Of a DNA stretch of 64,000 nt, positions 25,664 to 35,817 are shown piece by piece (position 1 is the stretch's first letter; each line of letters starts with the position of its first letter). Source of the DNA: Pseudomonas cerasi (lineage in GTDB: Bacteria > Pseudomonadota > Gammaproteobacteria > Pseudomonadales > Pseudomonadaceae); assembly GCF_900074915.1 (NCBI RefSeq), contig NZ_LT222319.1:2265001-2329000 (forward strand), written 5' to 3'. A program made the position numbers and the translations under genes. The notes under the pieces are model-generated. The model was not told where the DNA came from, made no database searches, and worked only from the letters and a program-made list of their open reading frames with translations.

Positions 25664-26077
25664 TCATTGTTTCAGCTTCGCTTGCCGATTACGGCGACCT
25701 TCAGGAGCCCAGTCAAGAGCACCAACCCGCCATAGGTAGACAAGACCTGCCAACAGAATTGCTATGAAAACGAGAGCTTCGACGAATCCGGTCCAGCCGC
25801 TTTCGCGGACGGACACAGACCAGGCAAAGAGAAAGAGGGCTTCGATGTCAAAGATCACGAAAAGCATCGCGACCAGATAGAATTTTGCGGAGAGACGCAG
25901 GCGCGCACTGCCGGTAGGCAGCATGCCGGATTCGAAAGGTTCGTTCTTGCTGCGGCCCCAGGCCTTGCTTCCGAGCAGGCTGGAAAGACCGAGCATGAAG
26001 GCGCAAAGGCCGACAACACCCAAAAGGAAAATGGCGAAGCCCCAGTTATGGGCAATCAGACCTGTCGATTCGGGCAT
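25664..26077 (-). CDS. nuoA: NADH-quinone oxidoreductase subunit A
   Basis: NuoA is a 137-residue membrane subunit with three helices; the conserved loop [43 protein letters not shown] (about residues 42-85) is intact. It is the first gene of the operon. The start at 26077 has AAGGA nine bases upstream. Together with the twelve genes that follow, all 13 complex I polypeptides are present and none appears broken. Confidence 0.97.
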
Positions 26078-26166
26078 GCTGTCAGTCCTTGTTAGAGAGC
26101 AAAGGTCTCTGTGCTTGATAAAGAGTCGAGGCAGTGACGAAATGTCGCAGTGCGGTCAACGGATTG

Positions 26167-26195
26167 ATTTTATGTGCAAACAGTTGGCAAGTAAA
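26167..26195 (-). promoter_or_regulatory. Candidate sigma70 promoter of the nuo operon
   Basis: On the minus strand TTTACT (26195-26190) and TAAAAT (26172-26167) are separated by 17 bases. Transcription would start near 26160, giving a leader of about 80 bases before nuoA. The -10 matches 5 of 6 consensus positions and the -35 matches 4 of 6. No convincing Anr/FNR site accompanies it. Confidence 0.5.
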
Positions 26196-26333
26196 TTTTC
26201 TACATCAAATTTATTTACGGAATTAATTGCCCAAGGCCTTTCAGGGAGGCTGCAGGGCCTGCCGGGCGGGCATCAGCGGGGATTTCGTTAATTATGTTTC
26301 TTGACCGAGAAAAGCAGGAAAACGCAATTTGAA

Positions 26334-26348
26334 TGATAATTAATATCA
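26334..26348 (-). promoter_or_regulatory. Fur-box-like palindrome upstream of nuoA
   Basis: TGATAAT-T-AATATCA matches the 7-1-7 Fur consensus TGATAAT-N-ATTATCA at 13 of 14 positions. It lies about 140 bases upstream of the candidate nuo -35 and 257 bases upstream of nuoA, in the gap left by aceA. The rest of the gap (26078-26480) is AT-rich and holds no ORF that looks coding. Confidence 0.55.
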
Positions 26349-26485
26349 TTTGAAGCGGTCTTGATAGTTCAGCGTTCGGTAGTCGGCGCATAGTGGGTAA
26401 CGGTACTGCTTATAAAGTACGCCTTTTGTAGCATTCGCCCGGCAACTGCATATTGTCCGAAATCAATACCGGCACCTTCTGACAC

Positions 26486-26522
26486 AAAAGACAGACCGCC
26501 CTGACGGACGGCCTGTGTTTTC
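26486..26522 (-). terminator. Terminator downstream of aceA
   Basis: On the minus strand ACAGGCCGTCC pairs with GGGCGGTCTGT (11 bp including two G-T pairs) around a 4-base loop, followed by CTTTTG. It begins about 20 bases past the aceA stop. Confidence 0.75.
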
Positions 26523-26540
26523 AACGCGTTGCGCGGTGTA

Positions 26541-27866
26541 TCAGTGGAATTGCTCTTCTTCGGTCGAGCCGGTGAGTGCGGTTACCGACGATACGCCGCC
26601 CTGAATTACGGTCGTCATGTCGTCGAAATAGCCGGTACCCACTTCCTGCTGGTGAGCCACGAAGGTGTAACCCTTGGCAGCGTTGGCGAATTCCTGTTCC
26701 TGCAGCTTCACGTAGGCGGTCATGTCGTTGCGGGCGTAGTCATGCGCCAGATTGAACATGCTGTGCCACATGTTGTGAATGCCTGCCAGGGTAATGAACT
26801 GGTGCTTGTAGCCCATGGCCGAAAGCTCGCGCTGAAACTTGGCGATGGTTGCGTCGTCGAGGTTTTTCTTCCAGTTGAAGGACGGCGAGCAGTTGTAGGA
26901 AAGCAACTGGTCCGGGTACTCCTTCTTGATTGCTTCGGCGAAGCGGCGTGCCTCGTCCAGATCCGGCCTGGCGGTTTCGCACCAGATCAGATCGGCATAA
27001 GGCGCGTAGGCGAGGCCGCGCGAGATTGCCTGATCCAGACCAGCACGTACTTTGTAGAACCCCTCATGGGTACGTTCGCCGGTCACGAATGGCTTGTCGT
27101 ACGGATCGCAATCGGATGTCAGCAAGTCGGCAGCGTTGGCATCAGTCCGGGCCAGAATGATGGTCGGTACACCGGCCACGTCGGCGGCCAGGCGTGCAGC
27201 GACCAGTTTCTGTATGGCTTCCTGAGTCGGGACCAGCACTTTGCCGCCCATGTGGCCACATTTCTTCACTGAAGCCAGTTGATCTTCGAAGTGCACCCCG
27301 GCGGCACCGGCCTCGATCATGCTTTTCATCAGCTCATAGGCATTGAGTACACCGCCGAATCCGGCTTCCGCGTCTGCCACGATCGGAGCGAAGTAGTCGA
27401 TGTAGCCTTCGTCGCCCGGCGCCTTGCCGGCTTTCCACTGGATCTGATCGGCACGGCGGAACGAGTTGTTGATGCGCTTGACCACGGTAGGCACCGAGTC
27501 AACCGGGTACAGCGACTGATCCGGGTACATGGACTCGGCAGAGTTGTTGTCGGCGGCGACCTGCCAGCCGGAAAGGTAGATGGCCTGAATGCCGGCCTTG
27601 ACCTGCTGCACAGCCTGGCCGCCCGTGAGGGCGCCCATGCAATTGACGAAATCCTTGTCCGGCCGAAAGAACGGTTTGGCACCCTGGGTCACCAAATTCC
27701 ACAGCTTGTCCGCGCCCAGCCGTGCAAAGGTGTGTTCGGGTTGAACCGAGCCGCGCAGGCGGACCACATCTGCAGCGGAATAAGTACGGGTCACGTTTTT
27801 CCAGCGCGGATTTTCAGCCCAGTCTTTCTCGAGAGCCGCTATTTGTTGTTCGCGTGTCAGTGCCAT
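26541..27866 (-). CDS. aceA: Isocitrate lyase
   Basis: AceA splits isocitrate to glyoxylate and succinate, the first step of the glyoxylate shunt, needed on acetate, fatty acids and some aromatics. The 441-residue protein has the catalytic loop KKCGHMGG (201-208, nucleophile Cys203), the Mg-binding FEDQ at 193-196 and the [12 protein letters not shown] substrate segment. It is of the shorter E. coli type rather than the 531-residue P. aeruginosa type. The gene is transcribed alone, behind a long leader; see the promoter and RccR-type operator upstream. idh, 9 kb away, encodes the competing enzyme at the isocitrate branch. Confidence 0.97.
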   Translation of the reverse strand: MALTREQQIAALEKDWAENPRWKNVTRTYSAADVVRLRGSVQPEHTFARLGADKLWNLVTQGAKPFFRPDKDFVNCMGALTGGQAVQQVKAGIQAIYLSGWQVAADNNSAESMYPDQSLYPVDSVPTVVKRINNSFRRADQIQWKAGKAPGDEGYIDYFAPIVADAEAGFGGVLNAYELMKSMIEAGAAGVHFEDQLASVKKCGHMGGKVLVPTQEAIQKLVAARLAADVAGVPTIILARTDANAADLLTSDCDPYDKPFVTGERTHEGFYKVRAGLDQAISRGLAYAPYADLIWCETARPDLDEARRFAEAIKKEYPDQLLSYNCSPSFNWKKNLDDATIAKFQRELSAMGYKHQFITLAGIHNMWHSMFNLAHDYARNDMTAYVKLQEQEFANAAKGYTFVAHQQEVGTGYFDDMTTVIQGGVSSVTALTGSTEEEQFH

Positions 27867-28264
27867 GGTGATAAACCTCTAGAAGTAGGTCTCGTTGGAA
27901 AGTCCTGCTCCGCCAAAACGCCTCGTTTATCGAAGGCACGGTAGATGGCTGCTCGCTGATCCGGGGTTTTGCCTGAAGCCGCACGTTATGAGTGGCGCGA
28001 CGGGTGAACGAGGTGCTCGAGGGGAGAGCGGGCGTCCGGACATGAGGCTGTCAGGTGGACAGTCGGGCCTGCAGTGGCGTTGTGCATCACCGTCGGCCTT
28101 GCCGGGTTACCGTTTACGCTTCCGTCCCTCGGGACAACTTCGTTCCAGTCGCAACCTCGTCAAACTGCCCTGTGGGCGATGCGGACACGAATCGGCTCTG
28201 CGGGTGTGTGAGAGCGGCGACTCGAAGGCTTTTTGCAAAGCCTCTGATTAGCGGGAGCGAGGCA
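27867..28264 (-). other. aceA leader region, no gene seen
   Basis: About 400 bases separate the candidate promoter from aceA. Open frames on the plus strand here (e.g. 27895-28251) have no family resemblance or plausible initiation and are rejected. An AGGCTT/AAGCCT hairpin near 28230 is present. A long untranslated leader is the simplest reading; a small RNA cannot be excluded. Confidence 0.45.
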
Positions 28265-28293
28265 ATCATGCCTCGCACTTCAGGGGGCGTCAA
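28265..28293 (-). promoter_or_regulatory. Candidate aceA promoter
   Basis: On the minus strand TTGACG (28293-28288) and CATGAT (28270-28265) are spaced by 17 bases, five bases downstream of the palindromic operator. Matches to consensus are 5 of 6 and 4 of 6. Confidence 0.5.
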
Positions 28294-28298
28294 ACGTT

Positions 28299-28326
28299 TT
28301 GTAGTGCTTTTTTTAAATCACTACAT
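28299..28326 (-). promoter_or_regulatory. RccR-type operator upstream of aceA
   Basis: The palindrome has arms TGTAGTG (28300-28306) and CACTACA (28319-28325) around an AT-rich 12-base centre; with the flanking T at each end it spans 28 bp. RccR, the HexR-like regulator of P. fluorescens, is reported to bind a 28-bp pseudo-palindrome at aceA and to respond to KDPG. Position immediately upstream of the candidate -35 box fits a regulator of aceA. That RccR itself binds here is inference from arm sequence, length and target gene. Confidence 0.7.
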
Positions 28327-28393
28327 GTTCGTGAAAAGTAGACCGGGCAGTCATCAAAAGGCCCGTAAGTATTGGGTTTTCAGCCCGTGCAGG

Positions 28394-29137
28394 CTATTCG
28401 AGGGTTTCGACCTTTACACGCAAAATCATATCGTCACGACCCTGTGTGGAATAGCGTTGCGCCAGGCCACTTTGATCCGCGACGGATTCATTGCTGTTGC
28501 TCGCCAGTGTGATCCATTCTCCCAGCCGTCCGCTGACCTGGCTGTCAGTACTCTGCACCTTGATAGCGTCGGGTCGCTCCTGGCTCATGCGGTCATGATT
28601 GGTGCTGATACTCAGGTGAACCGTGTCGCCGGTCACGCTGGCCGTGACGTAAAACCCTTGGGTTACATTGCGGTACTCGGTGTCGCTTCGGGAATATCCG
28701 TACGCGTCCGTGGATGAGGAGGTCAGCGGCACACTCTGGCCAACCTGTATGAGTGCAGGGGTGCCCTCGCTGGTCTGCACTTGTTGCACGCCGCCTTCAC
28801 GGCTGGCGGTACCGTACTGAATAACCCGCGAGCCACTGCTGCTGCGGGTCGCGCTGTCGCTGGTGTCGACGCTGATCAGCAAGCGTTTCGGTGCCGTATC
28901 GAGCTGCGAGATCAAGGCGCGAAGTTCTTCGATCTTGCGTGACTCTGCATTCACGATCAGTTGATTGCCGTAGGCGCTGACGGTGCCTTCGTCCCCCAGA
29001 AAGGATTTGGCGACCGGCAACAGATCGGCACTGGTGCGGTAGTTGAGCGGGACGACTTCGGTCGCCGCGAAGACCTGAGCGCTGAAGACGATCAGCATCG
29101 AGGTGAGCGCTGCATTGAGCAAGTTGCGTACTGACAT
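28394..29137 (-). CDS. Exported protein with secretin N-domain-like fold
   Basis: This 247-residue protein has a signal peptide to about Ala25 (VFSAQVFA). Residues 26-95 (VVPLNYRTSADLLPVAKSFLGDEGTVSAYGNQLIVNAESRKIEELRALISQLD, given by position) are a NolW/secretin N1-type module; the rest is beta-rich with the secretin-like LIQVGQSVPL segment. There is no C-terminal beta-barrel, so it is not a pore. The start at 29137 has GGAGA six bases upstream; an ATG two codons earlier is too close to that site. No secretion genes lie nearby. Function is unknown; a periplasmic partner of a distant secretin, or a repurposed orphan, is possible. Confidence 0.75.
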   Translation of the reverse strand: MSVRNLLNAALTSMLIVFSAQVFAATEVVPLNYRTSADLLPVAKSFLGDEGTVSAYGNQLIVNAESRKIEELRALISQLDTAPKRLLISVDTSDSATRSSSGSRVIQYGTASREGGVQQVQTSEGTPALIQVGQSVPLTSSSTDAYGYSRSDTEYRNVTQGFYVTASVTGDTVHLSISTNHDRMSQERPDAIKVQSTDSQVSGRLGEWITLASNSNESVADQSGLAQRYSTQGRDDMILRVKVETLE

Positions 29138-29216
29138 GTTCATTCTCCGCGGTGAGCGCGTAAAGCATGATTGTGCCACTGTGTCGGCTGCAGGCAATCA
29201 AGCTGAATGGTCAGGC

Positions 29217-29278
29217 ATAAAAATGCCCTGCGGCTTTTCGCTTCGACCTTGAGGGGGCGAGCGAAAAAGAGCAGGGCG
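29217..29278 (-). terminator. Long-stem terminator after the GNAT gene
   Basis: On the minus strand an outer GCCCTGC / GCAGGGC stem and an inner TTTTCGCT / AGCGAAAA stem enclose a 17-base loop, followed by ATTTTTATG. It ends the roxA-GNAT transcript. Confidence 0.75.
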
Positions 29279-29322
29279 ATCATCATGTAGTGCCGCTGCA
29301 AGCGCCTACATAACGGCGTTGA

Positions 29323-29745
29323 TCACGCTTCGCGGAGCATATCAACGTGTGGCAGGCCGGCTTCGAGAAACTCGTCGCTGATAACCGAAAAGCCGAAGCG
29401 CTGATAAAACTCGACGGCCTGCACCTGAGCGCTCAGCTTGAGCGGCTTGAGCCCACGCTGTTCGGCTTCATGGATCACTGCACCCAGCAGAGCCTCGCCG
29501 ACCTTCAGGCCACGCCAGTCTCTCAGGACTGACAGGCGACCGATCTCGCCATCGGGCAGCAGTCGGGCAGTGCCCACCGCATATTCACCCTCGTGCGCAA
29601 GAAAATGCACGGCACCTGCGTCTTCGGCATCCCACTCCAGTTCCGGCGGCACCGATTGTTCGGCAATGAATACCGAATCGCGTATGCGCCGGATATAGGC
29701 GTTGTTCTTCTGCCATTGGGCGACAGTTACAGTGACTTTATTCAT
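29323..29745 (-). CDS. GNAT-family N-acetyltransferase (ElaA-like)
   Basis: This 140-residue acyl-CoA-dependent acetyltransferase has the GNAT core: EYAVGTARLLPDGEIGRLSVLRDWRGLKVGEALL (motifs D to A; the acetyl-CoA loop is RGLKVG) and FYQRFGF near the C-terminus. The N-terminal VFIAEQSVPPELEWDAED is characteristic of the ElaA-like subgroup. Its start at 29745 lies eight bases inside the 3' end of the upstream ribosomal oxygenase gene, so the two are translationally coupled. The substrate is not known; small molecules or a protein side chain are both possible. Confidence 0.85.
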   Translation of the reverse strand: MNKVTVTVAQWQKNNAYIRRIRDSVFIAEQSVPPELEWDAEDAGAVHFLAHEGEYAVGTARLLPDGEIGRLSVLRDWRGLKVGEALLGAVIHEAEQRGLKPLKLSAQVQAVEFYQRFGFSVISDEFLEAGLPHVDMLREA

Positions 29746-30904
29746 CGGCAAATCCCAGGCTTCCTTGTTTTACGAGTTCGCAAAGCAAATTGCGCCCCTC
29801 GTCATCGGCCAACCATTGGCCAAGGTTTTCGCTGTGCAATGCATCGGCGGCACAGATCAGTTTGAGCAGGTCACGCAGGCTGCCCGGCAGCAGGCGGCTC
29901 TGGCCACTGGCAAACAGTAGCAGATCGTCATCGACTTCAGACCACGCCAGCCGTGCGCTCGGGTTACGAATCAGCACCGCCCCCTGCTCAAGGCTGTCGA
30001 GCAGGTCCTGTTCGTCGAGCTCTGGGCCGGTCACCAGTTCCGGGTAGCGCGGTTCGGTCATGAACTGGCCGAACCAGGTCAGCAGCAGGCGTTCGTCACT
30101 CATGTGCTCGGCCAGCAGCGTTTTCAGGCGATCAAGCGCTTCATGCTGGATCTGATGAGGATCGCTGACCGGCTGGGCGTCAGCATCGGTGTAGCGCTCT
30201 TCGTCCGGTATGAACTGGCTGAGGAAGTCGGTGAAGTGAGTCAGGACTTCGGCGGCGCTTGGTGCACGGAAACCGACCGAGTAGGTCAGGCAGTCGTCGA
30301 CGGCGACGCCGCAGTGCGCCAGGCGCGGCGGTAGATAAAGCATGTCGCCCGGTTCCAGCGTCCACTCTTCGGTCTTCTCGAATTCGGCAAGGATGCGCAG
30401 GTCGGCATGCTGCAGCAGCGGGCTTTCCGCATCGCACATCTGGCCGATCTGCCAGTGGCGTTTGCCATGCCCCTGAAGCAGGAACACATCATAGTTGTCG
30501 AAGTGCGGACCGACGCTGCCGCCAGGGGCTGCGTAGCTGATCATCACATCGTCAATCCGCCAGCTGGGCAGAAAGCGGAAGTTTTCCAGCAACTCGCTGA
30601 CTTCCGGAACGAATTGGTCCACGGCCTGGACCAGCAGCGTCCAGTCGCGCTCGGGCAGTTTGCTGAATTCGTCTTCAGCGAACGGGCCACGACGCAGCTC
30701 CCACGGGCGCTCGCCGTTTTCGATGACCAGGCGCGACTCCACTTCTTCTTCCAGGGCGAGGCCGGCAAGCTCGTCCGCGTCGATCGGGCTTTGAAAGTCC
30801 GGCAGAGCCTGGCGGATCAGCAGCGGTTTTTTCTGCCAGTAGTCACGCAGGAAAACGCGAGCAGTGATGCCGCCCAGAAGTTGTAGAGGAATATCAGGAT
30901 TCAT
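29738..30904 (-). CDS. roxA: Ribosomal protein L16 arginine hydroxylase (cupin/JmjC, RoxA/YcfD)
   Basis: RoxA is an Fe(II)- and 2-oxoglutarate-dependent oxygenase that hydroxylates an arginine of ribosomal protein L16 in E. coli. The 388-residue protein has the iron ligands His134 and Asp136 (GPHFDNYD) and His197 (RLAHCGV) in a JmjC cupin core, followed by a C-terminal dimerisation and winged-helix region, as in YcfD. The start MNPDIPLQLLGG at 30904 was chosen; the frame is open to 30952 through a terminator hairpin. It overlaps the GNAT gene. Confidence 0.9.
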   Translation of the reverse strand: MNPDIPLQLLGGITARVFLRDYWQKKPLLIRQALPDFQSPIDADELAGLALEEEVESRLVIENGERPWELRRGPFAEDEFSKLPERDWTLLVQAVDQFVPEVSELLENFRFLPSWRIDDVMISYAAPGGSVGPHFDNYDVFLLQGHGKRHWQIGQMCDAESPLLQHADLRILAEFEKTEEWTLEPGDMLYLPPRLAHCGVAVDDCLTYSVGFRAPSAAEVLTHFTDFLSQFIPDEERYTDADAQPVSDPHQIQHEALDRLKTLLAEHMSDERLLLTWFGQFMTEPRYPELVTGPELDEQDLLDSLEQGAVLIRNPSARLAWSEVDDDLLLFASGQSRLLPGSLRDLLKLICAADALHSENLGQWLADDEGRNLLCELVKQGSLGFADE

Positions 30905-30922
30905 GTGTAAGCCCTTGAAATG

Positions 30923-30946
30923 AAAACGCCCGGCACAGCCGGGCGT
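30923..30946 (-). terminator. Terminator of purB
   Basis: A perfect ACGCCCGGC / GCCGGGCGT stem with a 3-base loop ends in TTTTC on the minus strand, just past the purB stop and upstream of roxA. Confidence 0.85.
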
Positions 30947-30964
30947 GTGCAATTTTTTTGCGTG

Positions 30965-32389
<1,425 letters not shown>

Positions 32390-32467
32390 TCAGTCGGACC
32401 GGAGCCCGCCGACCAGCGTAGACAGCGTCGTGCCTTGGGGTGGTGAAGGTCATTGGCGCGCGGCGGG

Positions 32468-33088
32468 TCAGCCGTGCAGCAATGGGTAGAGTTCTTTCAA
32501 CAACTTGCGGCGGCTGAACACCAGTTGCCAGCGATGACCGCCAACTTGCCGCCACAGGCGGGCAGAGCGAATACCGGCCAGCAGAATGCCGCGAATCTTC
32601 GAGGCATTGTTCGGCTGCTGCAGGTTACGCATGTCGCCTTGTACCTGAATGCGCTGGCGCAAGGTACTCAGGGTGTCCTGGTACAGCGCGCCGGTCGCGG
32701 CAATCACGTTCTCGTGGGCGATGCCAAAATGCTCGACCTGGGACTGAATCACCGGAATGCGTTTGCCGATCACTTCAAGCAGGTCATCGCGCTTGGCCAG
32801 CTGGCGCTCGAGGCCGAGCATCGACAGGGCGTAGCGCAACGGTTCGCGTTGCAAGGTTGCCGGGTCACGTTCCAGGGCGCTGGCCATGGCGCGATAGCCT
32901 TCGTGCAGGTTGAGATCGTCGCCGCCGTAAACGTCCAGCGTATCCTTGGGGTCGACCACCAGCAGGCTGCCGAGCATGCAGCTCAGGGCTGCTTCGCTGA
33001 TCTGACCGGTCTTGGCGATCCGGTCGACCAGCACGGCGGCCTGGAATACACCGCCCAGAGCGATCAGTTGTTCCTGAGTCGGGCTCAT
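32468..33088 (-). CDS. hflD: High-frequency lysogenisation protein HflD
   Basis: HflD is a 206-residue membrane-associated protein; in E. coli it sequesters the lambda CII activator. Sequence features are the helical family pattern [27 protein letters not shown] at the N-terminus and [18 protein letters not shown] near the C-terminus. It starts at the ATG at 33088, which shares one base with the mnmA stop (TGATG), so it is co-translated with mnmA as in many gamma-proteobacteria. Its native role in pseudomonads is not clear. Confidence 0.95.
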   Translation of the reverse strand: MSPTQEQLIALGGVFQAAVLVDRIAKTGQISEAALSCMLGSLLVVDPKDTLDVYGGDDLNLHEGYRAMASALERDPATLQREPLRYALSMLGLERQLAKRDDLLEVIGKRIPVIQSQVEHFGIAHENVIAATGALYQDTLSTLRQRIQVQGDMRNLQQPNNASKIRGILLAGIRSARLWRQVGGHRWQLVFSRRKLLKELYPLLHG

Positions 33089-34218
33089 CAACGCTTGTCC
33101 TTGCTGGTCCAGGGTTCGGCAATTTCGATCACGCCGCCGCCCAGACAGATTTCGCCGTCGTAGAACACCACGGACTGGCCGGGGGTGACGGCGCGCTGCG
33201 GGTCATCGAATGTGGCGCGGTAACCGTCAGCGGTCTTTTCCAGCGTGCACGGCTGGTCGCCTTGACGATAACGGACCTTAGCGGTGAGCTTGCGCGGGCT
33301 GCTCAGGTCGATCGGGTTGACCCAATAGATTTCCGAAGAAACCAGCGCACGGGAAAACAGCCAGGGGTGATCATTGCCCTGACCGACAATCAGTTCATTG
33401 TTGTCCAGGTCCTTGACCAGCACGTACCACGGATCATCACTGGCGTCCTTGAGGCCGCCGATGCCCAGGCCCTGGCGCTGGCCGATGGTGTGGTACATCA
33501 GGCCGCTGTGACGACCGATGACTTCACCCTCGGTGGTCTTGATTTCGCCGGGCTGGGCGGGCAGGTACTGGCGCAGAAAATCAGTGAAGCGGCGCTCGCC
33601 AATGAAGCAGATTCCGGTGGAATCCTTCTTCTTGGCAGTGGCCAAGCCGTGTTTTTCGGCAATGGCCCGGACTTCCGGTTTTTCCAGTTCGCCAACCGGG
33701 AACAGCGTCCGGGCGATCTGCTCGCCGCCAACGGCGTGCAGGAAGTAGCTCTGGTCCTTGTTCGGGTCCAGGCCCTTGAGCAGCTCGGTACGTCCATCGA
33801 TATCACGGCGGCGCACGTAATGGCCTGTAGCGATAAGGTCAGCGCCCAGCATCAGTGCGTAGTCGAGAAACGCCTTGAACTTGATTTCGCGGTTACACAG
33901 GATGTCCGGGTTAGGGGTGCGCCCGGCCTTGTACTCTTCAAGGAAGTGCTCGAAGACGTTGTCCCAGTACTCGGCCGCGAAGTTGGCCGTGTGCAGCTTG
34001 ATGCCGATCTTGTCGCACACGGCCTGGGCGTCCGCCAGGTCTTCGCGGGCGGTGCAGTATTCCGTTCCGTCGTCTTCTTCCCAGTTCTTCATGAACAAGC
34101 CTTCCACCTGATAACCCTGCTCCATGAGCAGTACGGCGGAAACGGAAGAGTCCACGCCGCCGGACATGCCGACTATGACGCGCTTCATTTCTGAGTTCGA
34201 GGGGGCTGGATCACGCAT
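33088..34218 (-). CDS. mnmA: tRNA 2-thiouridylase MnmA
   Basis: MnmA inserts sulfur at C2 of uridine 34 in tRNA-Glu, -Gln and -Lys, taking sulfur from TusE of the tusDCBE relay, which is also in this window (55.0-56.4 kb). The 376-residue protein has the PP-loop [10 protein letters not shown] (17-26) and the two catalytic cysteines Cys108 ([10 protein letters not shown]) and Cys204 ([10 protein letters not shown]). The start is uncertain: [10 protein letters not shown] at 34218 or MKRVIVG ten codons later; neither has a strong ribosome site. Confidence 0.96.
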   Translation of the reverse strand: MRDPAPSNSEMKRVIVGMSGGVDSSVSAVLLMEQGYQVEGLFMKNWEEDDGTEYCTAREDLADAQAVCDKIGIKLHTANFAAEYWDNVFEHFLEEYKAGRTPNPDILCNREIKFKAFLDYALMLGADLIATGHYVRRRDIDGRTELLKGLDPNKDQSYFLHAVGGEQIARTLFPVGELEKPEVRAIAEKHGLATAKKKDSTGICFIGERRFTDFLRQYLPAQPGEIKTTEGEVIGRHSGLMYHTIGQRQGLGIGGLKDASDDPWYVLVKDLDNNELIVGQGNDHPWLFSRALVSSEIYWVNPIDLSSPRKLTAKVRYRQGDQPCTLEKTADGYRATFDDPQRAVTPGQSVVFYDGEICLGGGVIEIAEPWTSKDKR

Positions 34219-34278
34219 GGGGGTTCAACGGCTGACCTGTAAAAGGACGCGATTCTATCAGGCTGAGGGCGTCGAGTC

Positions 34279-34725
34279 TCACGCCTTGTCGCGCAGCAGG
34301 TCGAGACTGAAATGTTCGCCATCTAGGTAGTCGTCCAGACAACGCAATACCAGCTCGCTGCGCCAGCGCTCCTGTTGGGCCACTAGCTCATCGCGAGTCA
34401 GCCAGACTGCGCCGACGATGCCTTCATCGAGTTGATACTCCGGGTGGTGGCGCAGGCCCTTGGCGGCAAAGCAGATTCGCTGGTAGGTCACGCCATTGCT
34501 CGGCGCGGTGTACAGGTAGATGCCCACCACGCTGGTCAATTCGACGTCCCAGCCGGTTTCTTCCAGGGTTTCACGCACGGCGGCACGTTGCAGGCTTTCG
34601 TTCGGGTCCAGGTGCCCGGCGGGTTGGTTGAGTACGGCGCGTCCGCCTTTGATTTCCTCAACGAAAAGAAAGCGGCCTTGATCTTCGACGATGGTGGCGA
34701 CGGTAACGTGGGCTTGCCAGGTCAT
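34279..34725 (-). CDS. Nudix hydrolase (NudJ-like)
   Basis: This 148-residue Nudix phosphohydrolase has a complete Nudix box from Gly37 to Trp59 (G-x5-E-x7-R-E-x2-E-E-x-G-W), with metal-binding Glu55 and Glu56. The neighbourhood (directly upstream of mnmA) and size are those of E. coli NudJ, which acts on HMP-pyrophosphate, thiamine pyrophosphate and nucleotides. The assignment to NudJ is from context; the fold itself is certain. Confidence 0.9.
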   Translation of the reverse strand: MTWQAHVTVATIVEDQGRFLFVEEIKGGRAVLNQPAGHLDPNESLQRAAVRETLEETGWDVELTSVVGIYLYTAPSNGVTYQRICFAAKGLRHHPEYQLDEGIVGAVWLTRDELVAQQERWRSELVLRCLDDYLDGEHFSLDLLRDKA

Positions 34726-34767
34726 GGTAATGGTCTCTTTGCAGGGGATTGGGTCAGCCGTAACAGC

Positions 34768-35673
34768 TTATTGGTGCTCGAACTGCAGGTCATGCCTCAG
34801 GGCGCTGACGCAGAAGTCCACAAAGGCTCGCACTTTGGATGAGCGACGACGGCCCTCCAGGTAAACAACGTGAACCGGTTCCGGCGTTATTTCGAACGTC
34901 TCCAGAACACACTTGAGCCTGCCTTCCTGCAGGTGATCGCGTATCTGATAGTACGGCACCTGGGTCAGCCCCCAGCCTTGTAATGCTGCGCTGATCGCCG
35001 CCTGATAAGACGTCAGGCTGAGTCTTGAGGCGACATCGACCGAATAATTATTGTCATCGATCCGGAAAAGCCATTGAGGCGGGCGTTCGGCGGTGGTGGT
35101 TGAAACCGTCGAATGCTGTCGCAAATCGTCGGGATGCTGCGGAACTCCATGCTTTTCGAGATAGGCCGGGGATGCGCAAACCATGCGCCGCACGCTACCT
35201 GTCGGGATTGCGGTCAGAGACGAATCGGGCAGGGCACCGATCCTGACGGCCACGTCGACGCCCTCATCGAGCATGGACACTACCCGGTCGACCAGAATGG
35301 CACGGATGTCCACAGCCGGAAAACGCTCGAGAAAGCTCGTCATTACGGGCACGACATGTAGCGCGCCGAACATCTGGGGTGCGGTGATCGTCAGCAGGCC
35401 GCCTGGCACTGCATGCAAGCCGCCTGCCGCGCTTTCAGCCTCATCAAGGTCGGCAAGCAGTCGGCGGCAATCAGCGGCGAAGCGCTGGCCCGCCTCGGTG
35501 AGCCGCATGTTGCGAGTGGTGCGCACCACCAGCAGGATGCCCAGGCGGCTCTCCAGACTCGCGACAGCCCGGGTTACCGTGGCGGTCGACAGGCCAAAGT
35601 GGCGGGCTACCCCGGCAAAACTGGTTTGCTCGGCAAGTCCGGCAAAAAGCGTCATTTCCTGAATACGGTCCAT
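34768..35673 (-). CDS. LysR-family transcriptional regulator
   Basis: This 301-residue protein has an N-terminal winged helix (MDRIQEMTLFAGLAEQTSFAGVARHFGLSTATVTRAVASLESRLG, residues 1-45) and a LysR effector domain (about 90-295) of the group that also contains TrxB/DsdC-unrelated CrgA-like members. The ATG at 35673 was chosen; a GTG six codons upstream is an alternative. It is divergent from an alpha/beta hydrolase and probably controls it and itself through the shared 144-base region. This pair interrupts gene order that is otherwise conserved around purB-mnmA-idh, so it looks like an accessory insertion. Confidence 0.88.
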   Translation of the reverse strand: MDRIQEMTLFAGLAEQTSFAGVARHFGLSTATVTRAVASLESRLGILLVVRTTRNMRLTEAGQRFAADCRRLLADLDEAESAAGGLHAVPGGLLTITAPQMFGALHVVPVMTSFLERFPAVDIRAILVDRVVSMLDEGVDVAVRIGALPDSSLTAIPTGSVRRMVCASPAYLEKHGVPQHPDDLRQHSTVSTTTAERPPQWLFRIDDNNYSVDVASRLSLTSYQAAISAALQGWGLTQVPYYQIRDHLQEGRLKCVLETFEITPEPVHVVYLEGRRRSSKVRAFVDFCVSALRHDLQFEHQ

Positions 35674-35700
35674 AGGCAGCCTGCTTGCCACGAAAGATGC

Positions 35701-35730
35701 GAAATCGTATCAGCATTTCAGAAATTGAAA
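35701..35730. promoter_or_regulatory. Inverted repeats between LysR and hydrolase genes
   Basis: Two overlapping dyads are visible: GAAAT-N9-ATTTC (35701-35719) and TTTCA-N5-TGAAA (35716-35730), the latter containing a T-N11-A pattern typical of LysR-type operators. It lies about 28 bases from the regulator start, as expected for an autoregulatory site. Confidence 0.4.
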
Positions 35731-35817
35731 GGGTGAATTGATTTTTGCGGTAATTCTGCAGTCCAGTCGCAATGACTAGGATGGCGACTCATTCATCCAG
35801 CCCGGTCAGACTCTGCT

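Noticed and set aside
26452..26465. TTGAT-like dyad as a possible Anr/FNR site for nuo
   Set aside because: Only three of five bases match in the second half-site and it lies close to the aceA terminator, far from the nuo promoter.
27895..28717. Two plus-strand ORFs in the aceA upstream region and opposite the secretin-like gene
   Set aside because: No ribosome site, no family resemblance, and they cross a promoter and operator for aceA.
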